Assembly: GCF_000484535.1 (NCBI RefSeq)
Contig: NC_022600.1
Coordinates: 2,542,001-2,606,000 of the forward strand
Length of the DNA: 64,000 nt
Direction: 5' to 3'
From: Gloeobacter kilaueensis JS1
GTDB taxonomy: Bacteria; Cyanobacteriota; Cyanobacteriia; Gloeobacterales; Gloeobacteraceae
Under the pieces are notes generated by a model. It did not search any database. It was not told where the DNA came from and was given only the letters and a program-made list of their open reading frames with translations. This document shows, in pieces, positions 8,988-17,033 of the stretch (the stretch's first letter is position 1; the number at the start of each line of letters is the position of its first letter). The position numbers were made by a program, and so were the translations under genes.

Positions 8988-9353
8988 ATGTCTGCCCTGC
9001 CGCCCCTGAGCGAAGCCACTTTTTGGGAGATTCTTGGGGAGCAGATCCCCGATGAGACGGTGAATGCGCTTGTCTGGCACTACCTGGGCTACCGGCAAAA
9101 TAGTGACGGCTCCTGGGACAATTCCGGGGTCGATAGCACCTGGCAGCAGGAATACCCGGAACCGCCCGATTTTATCGCGAGCCGCCCGGCCACGATCAAG
9201 CTCACCCGCTCGATCGATCCGGCGGACAAGCAGCTTCTTAAAGAGCACTTAGGCTTCGGCGGCTACCAGGTGTCAGAACTGACGCCCCGCCGCACCCGCC
9301 GCGCCACTGCCGTCAACTGGCTGCTCGCCTACCTGCGCCACCACCCGCAATAG
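8988..9353 (+). CDS. DUF1823 family protein
   Basis: A 121-residue soluble protein with the strongly conserved cyanobacterial DUF1823 pattern: LVWHYLGYR near the N-terminus, YPEPPDFIASRPATIKLTRSI in the middle and HLGFGGYQV ... RRTRRATAVNWLLAYL at the end. The family is widespread in cyanobacteria and plastid-bearing organisms but its role is unknown. It lies 20 bases after the tRNA and before the yceI-like gene, all on the plus strand. Confidence 0.8.
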   Translation: MSALPPLSEATFWEILGEQIPDETVNALVWHYLGYRQNSDGSWDNSGVDSTWQQEYPEPPDFIASRPATIKLTRSIDPADKQLLKEHLGFGGYQVSELTPRRTRRATAVNWLLAYLRHHPQ

Positions 9354-9427
9354 GGGGCACCTTGCAGGGCCTGGACAGTTCTCTATAGTGGAGGTGCTTC
9401 CGCCCCCGCCTCCAGGAGACGCTCTGC

Positions 9428-10018
9428 ATGATTGCCCGTCGGTTTGCCTGGGTTCTGTTATTTACTGTTCTTGCCAGCTCTCCCGCTGCCCAGGCGGCGA
9501 CCAAGACTTTTACGATCGTGCAGGGGGTAGCTTCTTACACCGACCGCGACATCTTCGATGCCTGGACGGGCAAGACCAGCGACATCAAGGGCACGCTCAG
9601 CTACGACGATCAAAGCGGCGAGTTACTCAAAGGCGAAGTGCAGGTGGGCCTGGCCACGATCGACTCCGGCAACGGCGTGCGCGATGCGCGGATGCGCGCC
9701 GAATTTTTGCAGACCGACAAATTTCCAACCGCCAGCTTCAGCGTCGAGCGGCTCGAAGGCTTTCCAAAATTTTCCGAGTGGCGGCTCTGGGGACTCAAGC
9801 AGACCGGTCGGATCGTGGGACAGTTGACGATTCGCGGCATCACCCGGCCCGTCAGTTTCGACGCGGTTGCCGTTTTTTTGGGCAACGAACTGCAGATCAC
9901 CGCCAAAAGCCAGATCAAGATGAGCGACTACGGCATCTCGCCGCCGAGCATCGTCTTTGTCACCGTCGAAGATGGGATTGGCCTGCAGGTGCAGGCAGTG
10001 GCCAAGCCTTCTCCCTGA
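9428..10018 (+). CDS. YceI family periplasmic protein
   Basis: A 196-residue protein with a signal peptide (WVLLFTVLASSPAAQA) and a lipocalin-like YceI beta-barrel, which in family members binds isoprenoid or fatty-acyl ligands. Visible marks are RDARMRAEFLQTDKFPTASF in the first half and GQLTIRGITRPVSFDAVAVF in the second. A ligand linked to the nearby isoprenoid genes is possible but unproved. CCAGGAGACG precedes the ATG and gives a good ribosome site. It converges with purU, 7 bases between stops. Confidence 0.87.
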   Translation: MIARRFAWVLLFTVLASSPAAQAATKTFTIVQGVASYTDRDIFDAWTGKTSDIKGTLSYDDQSGELLKGEVQVGLATIDSGNGVRDARMRAEFLQTDKFPTASFSVERLEGFPKFSEWRLWGLKQTGRIVGQLTIRGITRPVSFDAVAVFLGNELQITAKSQIKMSDYGISPPSIVFVTVEDGIGLQVQAVAKPSP

Positions 10019-10025
10019 CGCCCTT

Positions 10026-10889
10026 TCACGTAAAGACGACGGTGCGGTTGCCGTAGATGAGCACCCGGTCCTCGATGTGCCACTTGACCGCCCTGGCGAG
10101 GACAATCCGCTCGAGGTCGCGGCCCTTGAGCTTGAGGTCGGCCACCTGATCGCGGTGGTTGACCCGCGTCACGTCCTGCTCGATGATCGGTCCCTCGTCC
10201 AGCGCTGCCGTGACGTAGTGGGCGGTGGCACCGATGACTTTGACGCCGCGCTCGTAGGCCCGCTCGTAGGGCGAAGCGCCGATAAAAGCAGGCAAAAAGC
10301 TGTGGTGGATGTTGATGATCTGCCCGCAGTAGCGCTCGACGAAGCGGGGGCCGAGGATGCGCATGTAGCGGGCAAGAACCAGAAAATCGGCCTGGCCCTC
10401 CAGCAGCGCCAGCATCCGCTCCTCCTGGCCAGCCTGATTGTCCCGGTCGATGGCAAACAGATAAAAGGGCAGGCCGTACCCGGCGGCCACCGCCTCAAGG
10501 TCGGGGTGGTTGCTGATTATCAGGGGAATTTTGACCGCCAGTTCCCCGGAGCGCCAGCGCCACAGCAGGTCGATAAGACAGTGATCGAGGCGCGAGACAA
10601 AGAGCGCCATGCGCTTGGGTTGGTCCGAGCGGACCAGCCGCCAGTCCATCTCGTAGTGGGCCGCGACCGGGGCGAAGCGGCTGGTGAAGTCTGCGTCGCC
10701 CTGCTCCGGCTCCAGGTAGAGAAATTCCAGCCGCATAAAGAAGACGCCCCCCAGCAAGTCGGTGCTGTGCTGGTCGGAGCGGACGATGTTGCCCCCCGCC
10801 TCCAGCACGCAGAGCGAGACAGCCGCGACGATCCCCTGGCGATCCGGGCAGGAGATGAGCAGGACGCGGGTGGGGGGAGCAGGGGGCAT
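10026..10889 (-). CDS. purU: Formyltetrahydrofolate deformylase
   Basis: A 287-residue enzyme that hydrolyses 10-formyl-tetrahydrofolate to formate and tetrahydrofolate. An N-terminal ACT domain (VLLISCPDRQGIVAAVS, residues about 8-85) is followed by a formyltransferase-like domain with INIHHSFLPAF and ATAHYVTAALDEGPI, containing the Asn-His-Asp catalytic set. It lies 6 bases after a small hypothetical gene that itself follows cphA, suggesting one transcript. Confidence 0.93.
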   Translation of the reverse strand: MPPAPPTRVLLISCPDRQGIVAAVSLCVLEAGGNIVRSDQHSTDLLGGVFFMRLEFLYLEPEQGDADFTSRFAPVAAHYEMDWRLVRSDQPKRMALFVSRLDHCLIDLLWRWRSGELAVKIPLIISNHPDLEAVAAGYGLPFYLFAIDRDNQAGQEERMLALLEGQADFLVLARYMRILGPRFVERYCGQIINIHHSFLPAFIGASPYERAYERGVKVIGATAHYVTAALDEGPIIEQDVTRVNHRDQVADLKLKGRDLERIVLARAVKWHIEDRVLIYGNRTVVFT

Positions 10890-10895
10890 GGACGG

Positions 10896-11315
10896 CTACG
10901 CGGAGGAGAGCGTCTTTGAAATCTGGCTATGGGCCATCGCTACGTTCGGATCGCGCTGAACGGCGGCGTCGTAGAGATCTTCTGAGTTGGCTCCGATCTC
11001 GGGCTTAAGGAGGTGGGCGACCCGCTCGATAAAGGCGGCGGTATCTTCTACCGTCACCGGTTCTTTGGCGTCCAGCCGCTCGTCGATCTCGACGATCAGC
11101 TCCGAGAAGGGCCGGAGCCAGGCAAACCAGCGGTGCTCGGTCAGCAGTTGGAGCATCTCGCCGCTACTGTTGACCCGACCGTAGGTGCGCTCGTAGGCGA
11201 TGCGTTCTGAATCGATCAAGGTCTTGTGCAGCCGGAGCAGGCCCTGGCGCAACTCGCTCAGGCGGCGGCGCGGCAGGTCCGAGGCCGGGCCGCTCGATGT
11301 TGAGGTGTGTGTCAT
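10896..11315 (-). CDS. Conserved hypothetical protein, all-helical
   Basis: A 139-residue soluble, mostly helical protein. The core RLHKTLIDSERIAYERTYGRV ... FAWLRPFSELIVEIDE resembles a hypothetical family I have seen in several bacteria, without a known function. AAAGGA lies 7 bases before the ATG. It sits between cphA (12 bases) and purU (6 bases) on the same strand, so it is probably co-transcribed with both. No catalytic motif is visible. Confidence 0.65.
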   Translation of the reverse strand: MTHTSTSSGPASDLPRRRLSELRQGLLRLHKTLIDSERIAYERTYGRVNSSGEMLQLLTEHRWFAWLRPFSELIVEIDERLDAKEPVTVEDTAAFIERVAHLLKPEIGANSEDLYDAAVQRDPNVAMAHSQISKTLSSA

Positions 11316-11327
11316 AATTTATCCTTT

Positions 11328-13967
11328 TTAACGCAAGCGCACCGGCTCGGAAGCTTCTTTGAAGCGGCTGATGATCTCGATGGTGCGCTGGACATCGGCT
11401 GGAAAGATAACGATCAGCTCTCCGGGGGCGGCTTTGCCCAGGGTCGTCTCGATCGCCTCGGTCTCAGCCAGGATGCGCTGGTAGGGCAGGTCGGGGTTGG
11501 CCTGCTCGATGCCCTCGATGATCAGGTCCGCCGTCTCGCCGCTGGCGCGGCCCCGCCGGTCGTCGTCTTCTTTGACGACCACCGCATCGAACATCCCCGC
11601 CGCCAAAAAGCCGAGCTTGCGCAGGTCGTTGTCGCGCCGGTCCCCGGCACCGCCGATCACCCCGATCTTGCGCGGGTGGTCCATGCGCTCGAGCACCCGC
11701 TGGATCGCCTCGTAGCCTGCGGGGTTGTGGGCATAATCGACCATCACCTCGTAGTTGCCCACCGTAAAGAGGTTCAACCGGCCCGGCGTCTGGGCGGCGG
11801 AGGGCACAAAGCTGCCGAGTCCAGCCCGGATGTCGTCGATTTTGACCCCGTGCAAGAAGGTGGCGAGGGTCGCCGCCAGGGCGTTCTGGATCATAAAGAC
11901 CGCCCGCCCGGAGAGAGTGACAGGAATATTGACCACCCGCTCGATTCTGAGCTTCCAGGCTCCCTTGAGAATCGAGATATAGCCGTCCTCGAAGACGGCG
12001 GCGGTGCCGCCCCGCTCGGCGTGCTCGATTAAAATCGGGTTTTTAGGATCGAGGCTGAAGTAGGCCACGGTGGCCTTGGCGTCGTGGGCCATATCCGCCA
12101 CCAGCGCGTCGTCGGCGTTGAGGATGGCGTAGCCGCCGCTATGGACCGACTCGGGCACCACCGACTTGACGCGGGCCAGATCTTCGAGGGTCTCGATGTC
12201 TTTGAGCCCCAGGTGATCCTCGGTGACGTTGAGCACGACGGCGATGTCGCACTCCGGAAAACCCAGACCTTCGCGCAGGATGCCGCCGCGAGCCGTCTCC
12301 AGCACGGCGCACTCGACGGTCGGGTCTTTGAGCACCAGTTGGGCGCTAAAAGGACCGGTCATATCGCCCGTCATCACCTTCTGGTTCTGGATGTAGACGC
12401 CGTCGGTGGTCGTGTAGCCCACCCGCACCCCCACTCCCCTGAGGATGTGGGCGATGAGGCGGGTGGTCGTCGTCTTGCCGTTGGTGCCGGTGATGGCGAT
12501 GATCGGGATGCGGGTGCGGGAGCCGGGGGGAAAGAGCATATCGACCACCGGCTCCGCGACGTTGCGCGGCAGACCCTCGCTCGGGGCGACGTGCATCCGA
12601 AAGCCGGGGGCGGCGTTGACCTCGATCACCGCTCCGCCCACCTCGGAGATCGGTTGTGAAATATCCGGACAGATAAGGTCGATGCCGCAGATATCGAGGC
12701 CGATGTTGCGCGAGACGCGCTCGGCCAAAAAGGCGTTATCGGGATGGAGGACGTCGGTGCGGTCGATGGCGGTGCCGCCGGTGCTCAAGTTGGCGGTGGA
12801 TTTGAGATAGCAGATTTCGCCTGCGGGCAGCACCGTCTCAAGGCTCAGGCCGCGCAGCTCCAGCAGGCGCTGGGTCATCTCGTCGGTGGCGATGAGGGTG
12901 AGCACGTTCTCGTGGCCGTAGCCCCGGCGCGGATCGCGGTTCACCCGCTCGATCAGCTCCTGGATCGTCGATTGGCCGTCGCCGGTGACGTGGGCTGGAA
13001 CCCGCTCGGCCACCGCCACGACCCGATGGTTGATTACCAGAATGCGGTAGTCGCGGCCAGTGATGTACTGTTCGACGATCACTTCTTTGGCTTCGCGGGA
13101 GAATTCCTGTGCCGCCTCGTAGGCGGACTGGGCCGTTGCCAGATCGCGGATGTTGACGGTGATCCCCTTGCCGTGGTTGGCATCGAGGGGCTTGATCACG
13201 ACCGGATAGCCGCCGATATCGGCGATTGCCTCTTCGAGTTCGCTGAGGCGGCGGACGGTGGTGCCCTTCGGTACCGGAATCCCCATCCCGCCTAGGAGTT
13301 TTTTGGTCGCTGTCTTGTCGGAGGCCAGTTCGGTGGCGATGATGCTGGTGTTGGTGGTCGTCGTCGCCTGGATGCGCTTTTGATGAATGCCGTAGCCCAA
13401 CTGCACCAGCGACTTTTCGGAGAGGCGGATGTAGGGGATGCCGCGCGCGAGCGCCTCCTCGACGATCGAGGCGGTGCTCGGGCCAAAGCGCACCTCCTCG
13501 CGGATCTCGCGCAGTTCCTGGATGTCTTGATCGAGTTCGTCGTACACCTCCCCCGCCGCCAGCGCCCGGCAGATGCGCACCGCCGCCCGTCCGGCGTAGC
13601 GGCCCGCCGCCTCCTCGACGTAGGAAAAGACGACGTTGTAGACGCCGTAGTGGGCCGTCTGGCGGGTGCGGCCAAAGGCGACATCCATCCCGGCCAGCGT
13701 CTGCAACTCAAGGGCGACGTGCTCGATGACGTGGCCCATCCAGGTGCCTTCTGCGACGCGCTCCATAAAAGCGCCGTCGCGCCCTTCTGAGCAGCCGTGC
13801 TTCATCAGGCTGGGCAGCAGGGCGAGCAGGCGGTCATAAAATCCGGGGATGAGATTGGTCGGTTTTTCTTCGAGTTCTTCGAGATCCAGTTGCATCACAA
13901 TCAGCTTGTGGCGTCGGATGCTCCAGTAGTTCGGCCCCTTCAAAGCCCGCGTCTGCAATATTCTCAT
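11328..13967 (-). CDS. cphA: Cyanophycin synthetase
   Basis: An 879-residue enzyme making the nitrogen store cyanophycin (poly-Asp with Arg side chains) from Asp, Arg and ATP. Domain order: N-terminal domain (1-160), ATP-grasp domain (about 220-470, with GGYPVVIKPLDANHGKG), then a Mur-ligase-like domain whose ATP loop GTNGKTTTT lies near residue 495. Length matches the family. No cyanophycinase gene is adjacent. It appears first in a run with a small hypothetical gene and purU. Confidence 0.95.
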   Translation of the reverse strand: MRILQTRALKGPNYWSIRRHKLIVMQLDLEELEEKPTNLIPGFYDRLLALLPSLMKHGCSEGRDGAFMERVAEGTWMGHVIEHVALELQTLAGMDVAFGRTRQTAHYGVYNVVFSYVEEAAGRYAGRAAVRICRALAAGEVYDELDQDIQELREIREEVRFGPSTASIVEEALARGIPYIRLSEKSLVQLGYGIHQKRIQATTTTNTSIIATELASDKTATKKLLGGMGIPVPKGTTVRRLSELEEAIADIGGYPVVIKPLDANHGKGITVNIRDLATAQSAYEAAQEFSREAKEVIVEQYITGRDYRILVINHRVVAVAERVPAHVTGDGQSTIQELIERVNRDPRRGYGHENVLTLIATDEMTQRLLELRGLSLETVLPAGEICYLKSTANLSTGGTAIDRTDVLHPDNAFLAERVSRNIGLDICGIDLICPDISQPISEVGGAVIEVNAAPGFRMHVAPSEGLPRNVAEPVVDMLFPPGSRTRIPIIAITGTNGKTTTTRLIAHILRGVGVRVGYTTTDGVYIQNQKVMTGDMTGPFSAQLVLKDPTVECAVLETARGGILREGLGFPECDIAVVLNVTEDHLGLKDIETLEDLARVKSVVPESVHSGGYAILNADDALVADMAHDAKATVAYFSLDPKNPILIEHAERGGTAAVFEDGYISILKGAWKLRIERVVNIPVTLSGRAVFMIQNALAATLATFLHGVKIDDIRAGLGSFVPSAAQTPGRLNLFTVGNYEVMVDYAHNPAGYEAIQRVLERMDHPRKIGVIGGAGDRRDNDLRKLGFLAAGMFDAVVVKEDDDRRGRASGETADLIIEGIEQANPDLPYQRILAETEAIETTLGKAAPGELIVIFPADVQRTIEIISRFKEASEPVRLR

Positions 13968-14134
13968 AGCTGAAAGTCAGTCCCGGCAAATCTGCCCGTC
14001 ATTTAACCGCCAGGAACCAGCATAACGTTCTATCAGCTTTGGGCGGTAGGCGCGGGCGGCTGTATCCCCGCTTGCTCACCAGAAGCCGGCGCGCGTGCTA
14101 CTAGTGAAGAGAAGCTTACGGAAGAGAGGACCCA

Positions 14135-14743
14135 ATGGCTTTTACCCTACCGCCTCTGCCCTACGACGAGAGTGCTCTGGCTCCCTATATCTCGGCTCAG
14201 ACGCTCAGTTTTCACTACGGCAAGCACCACAAGGGATACGTAGACACCCTCAACAAGCTGGTGGCAGGCAGCGAGGCTGAAAACACGCCGCTGGAAGAAC
14301 TGATCAAAAGTGTCCACGGCCAGCCCGACAAGGCGGCCATCTTCAACAACGCCGCCCAGATCTGGAACCACACTTTTTACTGGAACAGTCTGAAGCCGGG
14401 CGGTGGTGGCGAACCTACCGGCACGATCGCCGAACTCATCAAGGACGCCTTCGGCAGCTACGACGAGTTCAAAAAGCAGTTCATCACCGCCGGGACCACC
14501 CAGTTCGGCAGTGGCTACGCCTGGCTGGTCAAAGACAAAAATAGCGGCAAACTCTCGGTAATCAAGACGCCCAACGCCGAAACCCCCCTCACCGATCCGA
14601 CCAAGGTGCCGGTACTCACCTTCGATGTCTGGGAGCACGCCTACTACCTCGACTACCAGAACCTCCGGCCCAAGTACGAGGAGGCGGTGGTCGATCACCT
14701 GCTCAACTGGGAATTCGCCGAAAAGAATCTGGCGAGCGCCTGA
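14135..14743 (+). CDS. sodB: Superoxide dismutase (Fe type)
   Basis: A 202-residue dismutase that removes superoxide in the cytoplasm. Metal ligands visible are His27 (FHYGKHHKGYV), His79 (WNHTFYW), and the Asp and His of DVWEHAYYLDY near the C-terminus. The Gly/Gln features AGTTQFGSGYAW fit the iron form better than the manganese form. GAGAGGACCC precedes the ATG. It is divergent from cphA and ends at a strong intrinsic terminator. Confidence 0.93.
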   Translation: MAFTLPPLPYDESALAPYISAQTLSFHYGKHHKGYVDTLNKLVAGSEAENTPLEELIKSVHGQPDKAAIFNNAAQIWNHTFYWNSLKPGGGGEPTGTIAELIKDAFGSYDEFKKQFITAGTTQFGSGYAWLVKDKNSGKLSVIKTPNAETPLTDPTKVPVLTFDVWEHAYYLDYQNLRPKYEEAVVDHLLNWEFAEKNLASA

Positions 14744-14763
14744 ACTTTCCTGATCCACATTGT

Positions 14764-14798
14764 CCAGCGGGTAGTGGTTACCCGCTGGATGTTTTTTT
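14764..14798 (+). terminator. Intrinsic terminator after sodB
   Basis: A 10-base perfect stem (CCAGCGGGTA / TACCCGCTGG) with a 5-base loop is followed by a run of seven T (14792-14798). It lies 20 bases after the sodB stop. It also overlaps an apparent upstream start of the next reading frame, which is therefore rejected. Confidence 0.88.
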
Positions 14799-14836
14799 GG
14801 CGAGGACTACCCTGGAGAAAACCGTCATGCCCCGAT

Positions 14837-15490
14837 GTGACCAATCGGCCCTTTCCCGACCGCGCTGAAGCGGGCAAATTGCTGGCGGAGCGCCTGATGC
14901 ACTGTGCGGGCAGGCAGGATGTGCTGGTGCTCGGTCTGGCTCGCGGCGGCCTGCCGGTTGCCTTCGAGATTGCCCGCGCCCTCGCTGCCCGGCTCGATGT
15001 CTTGGTCGTGCGCAAGATTGGCCTGCCGGGCCAGCCGGAACTGGCGATGGGGGCGATCGCCCCGGCGGGTGTGCGCGTTCTCAATACCGCCATCATCCGC
15101 TCCTACCAGATCAGCGATGCGACCGTGGACGCCGTAGCCCAGGCGGAATTGCAAGAACTGGAGCGGCGCGAGCAACTCTACCGCACCGGCAGGCCCGCCG
15201 CACCGATCCGCGATCAGCAGGTGATCGTCGTCGATGACGGTCTGGCCACCGGAGCGACCATGCGCGCTGCCCTGATGTACCTGCGCGAGCAGCAGCCTGC
15301 CCGATTGATTGTCGCGATTCCCGTCGCCGCCCCTGCCGTCTTCGCCGTATTGCGGATGATATGTGACGAGCGCGTCAGCCTGCTCACGCCTGACCCATTT
15401 CACTCCGTCGGGTTCTGGTACGAGGATTTTTCGCAGACCACCGACGCCCAGGTGCAACAGTTGTTGGAGCGCGCCGCCCCATGGCAGTGA
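14837..15490 (+). CDS. Phosphoribosyltransferase domain protein
   Basis: A type I phosphoribosyltransferase of about 217 residues. The PRPP-binding loop VIVVDDGLATGATM is clear, as are LARGGLPVAFEIARAL and VRKIGLPGQPELAMGAI. The frame is open back to 14774, but that stretch lies inside the sodB terminator, so a GTG at 14837 (VTNRPFPDRAEAGKLLAERL) is chosen; it matches the usual family start. Members of this group often act on unknown substrates or are fused to hydrolases, so the base specificity cannot be given. Confidence 0.8.
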   Translation: MTNRPFPDRAEAGKLLAERLMHCAGRQDVLVLGLARGGLPVAFEIARALAARLDVLVVRKIGLPGQPELAMGAIAPAGVRVLNTAIIRSYQISDATVDAVAQAELQELERREQLYRTGRPAAPIRDQQVIVVDDGLATGATMRAALMYLREQQPARLIVAIPVAAPAVFAVLRMICDERVSLLTPDPFHSVGFWYEDFSQTTDAQVQQLLERAAPWQ

Positions 15491-15518
15491 CTGCGTAATG
15501 CCAGTGATAAGTAATGGC

Positions 15519-15542
15519 AGTGAAAGTGAAAGTGAAAGTGAA
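15519..15542 (+). repeat. Tandem hexamer AGTGAA x4
   Basis: Four perfect tandem copies of AGTGAA lie about 30 bases after the phosphoribosyltransferase stop. A similar AGTGA/AGTAA theme precedes them (15503-15520). Such short tandem repeats change length easily. Confidence 0.9.
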
Positions 15543-15630
15543 TAAGTAGACGAAGCAAAATAAGCGTCAGGTTTTGGGCTGGAGTGGGGAGCTGGTCGTT
15601 CTTTTGCTTTTTGGGTATTTGCTAAAACCG

Positions 15631-15722
15631 TCCCCCACCTCCCCATACCCCCCTGCCCCCCTCTCCCCTCCTTCCCCCGCCGGGGAAGGAGAGAAGAAGG
15701 GGGTTCACTGTAACTGGGCTGC
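15631..15722 (+). repeat. Dispersed GC-rich repeat, copy 1
   Basis: About 92 bases with a C-rich half, a central inverted segment (CCCCCGCCGGGG region) and a G-rich half ending in TTCACTGTAACTGGGCTGC. The reverse complement of 42419-42510 aligns along its whole length with scattered differences, and the last 20 or so bases are identical. Both copies lie between genes. It can fold into a long hairpin. Confidence 0.85.
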
Positions 15723-15747
15723 CGACGGGCCGGGTGCAGTCAGTCTT

Positions 15748-15823
15748 AGATTTGTCTCACTCCCCTCTCCCCTTGTGGGAGAGGGGCTGGGGGTGAGGGG
15801 TGAAATGGGTTTCAGATTTGTCT
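15748..15823. repeat. Small hairpin element with 10-base flanking direct repeat
   Basis: The sequence AGATTTGTCT occurs at 15748-15757 and again at 15814-15823. Between them lies a 56-base segment built around the inverted repeat CCTCTCCCC-TTGT-GGGAGAGG followed by a G-rich tail. The arrangement looks like a non-coding inserted element with a target duplication. The 10-base repeat could also be coincidence. Confidence 0.55.
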
Positions 15824-15888
15824 TATTTTTCTTCTGCTGCAAGGGACGCAGTGCTGCTTTGATTCAACGTTTAATTATCTGCGGGTAT

Positions 15889-17010
15889 CTAGACCCGCAG
15901 ATTGCGCTGCTCTGCCTCGGTGGGCGTCTCGTCTTCTAAACCCGCCCCGGTGGGCCGGGGAGCGACCCCCTGCTTTTCGCCTAGAAGCCCCTCGGGCCGG
16001 ATGAGCATTACCAGGATCATCGCCGCGCCAAAAAGAACGAGCCGGTACTCGGTAAAGCCCCTGAGCGCTTCGGGCAGAACGATCAAGATCAACGCCCCCA
16101 GCGCCACCCCCGGCACCGAGCCCATGCCGCCCAGGACCACCATCGAGAGCACCATCACCGACTCGATAAGAGTGAAACTGTCGGGGGAGACGTAGGTGAG
16201 CTGGCTGGCAAAGAGCACCCCGACCATACCGGCCAGCGCCGCCCCGGTGGCAAAGGCCAATAACTTCAGCCGCACCGTATCGATGCCCATCGCTGAGGCA
16301 GCGATCTCGTCCTCGCGGATCGCCACCCAGGCGCGACCGATGCGCGAACGCTTCAGGCGGCTGGTCATCCAGTAGATGCAACCTACAAAGGCGAGCGCAA
16401 TAAAATACAGCTGCAGCGGCTGATAGAGCGTGATCCAGCCAAAGCCCCCTGCGCTGAACCAGGGAATGGTCGGCCCCGGCACGTTGCTGATCCCGGCTGG
16501 CCCCTTGGTGAGCCAGTCGAGGTTGTTGAGCGAGATGCGGATGATTTCACCGAACCCGAGGGTGACGATTGCCAGATAATCGCCTCGCAGGCGCAGCGTC
16601 GGAGCCCCCAGCACCACCCCGAAAGCAGCTGCCAATAGAGCTGCCGCTGGTAGGGCCAGCCAGAAATTGAGGCCGTGGGAAAAGCCGATGGCGTAGGTGT
16701 AAGCGCCGACCGCAAAAAAGGCGATGTAGCCCAGATCCAATAGCCCCGCCATGCCGACGACGATGTTGAGCCCCATCGCGAGCACCATGTAGACCCCAAC
16801 CGTCACCGCCACATTCGCCAGGTAACTCGGCTGCGAGGTAAGTTGCATCAATACCGGAATAATCAACCCCACTCCCAGAAGACCGTAGCGCCTGAGCGGT
16901 TGGGGTAGAGCTTCAATCCATCTTTGAATCCGTTGCTGCACAAGTGGGCTCAACGCACAGGTCGGCAGGATTCTAGCATCGCTGGGGCTTCCCCCCTGCC
17001 AACAGCGCAA
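15889..17010 (-). CDS. livM: Branched-chain amino acid ABC transporter permease (LivM type)
   Basis: A 373-residue inner-membrane permease with about ten hydrophobic helices. Family marks are GLNIVVGMAGLLDLGYIAFFAVGAYTYA, LRLRGDYLAIVTLGFGEI and the EAA-like loop RIGRAWVAIREDEIAASAMGI. It would form the channel with LivH and two ATPases, none of which is in the window, so the genes for this transporter are scattered. The N-terminal 20 residues are poorly hydrophobic, and a later TTG or GTG start is possible. The gene starts 23 bases after the radical SAM gene. Confidence 0.88.
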   Translation of the reverse strand: MRCWQGGSPSDARILPTCALSPLVQQRIQRWIEALPQPLRRYGLLGVGLIIPVLMQLTSQPSYLANVAVTVGVYMVLAMGLNIVVGMAGLLDLGYIAFFAVGAYTYAIGFSHGLNFWLALPAAALLAAAFGVVLGAPTLRLRGDYLAIVTLGFGEIIRISLNNLDWLTKGPAGISNVPGPTIPWFSAGGFGWITLYQPLQLYFIALAFVGCIYWMTSRLKRSRIGRAWVAIREDEIAASAMGIDTVRLKLLAFATGAALAGMVGVLFASQLTYVSPDSFTLIESVMVLSMVVLGGMGSVPGVALGALILIVLPEALRGFTEYRLVLFGAAMILVMLIRPEGLLGEKQGVAPRPTGAGLEDETPTEAEQRNLRV

Positions 17011-17033
17011 GAAATTGCAAAGCAGATCAGCCC

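Larger units (their letters stand above)
15491..15888. other. Repeat-rich intergenic region
   Basis: About 400 bases without a gene, holding three repeat structures listed separately: a tandem hexamer, a dispersed GC-rich repeat that recurs inverted near 42.4 kb, and a small hairpin element flanked by a 10-base direct repeat. The composition is strongly C-rich on one strand and then G-rich. Confidence 0.7.

Noticed and set aside
14774-14836. Upstream start for the phosphoribosyltransferase
   Set aside because: The GTG at 14774 and ATG at 14789 lie inside the sodB terminator stem and T-run. The GTG at 14837 fits the family start.
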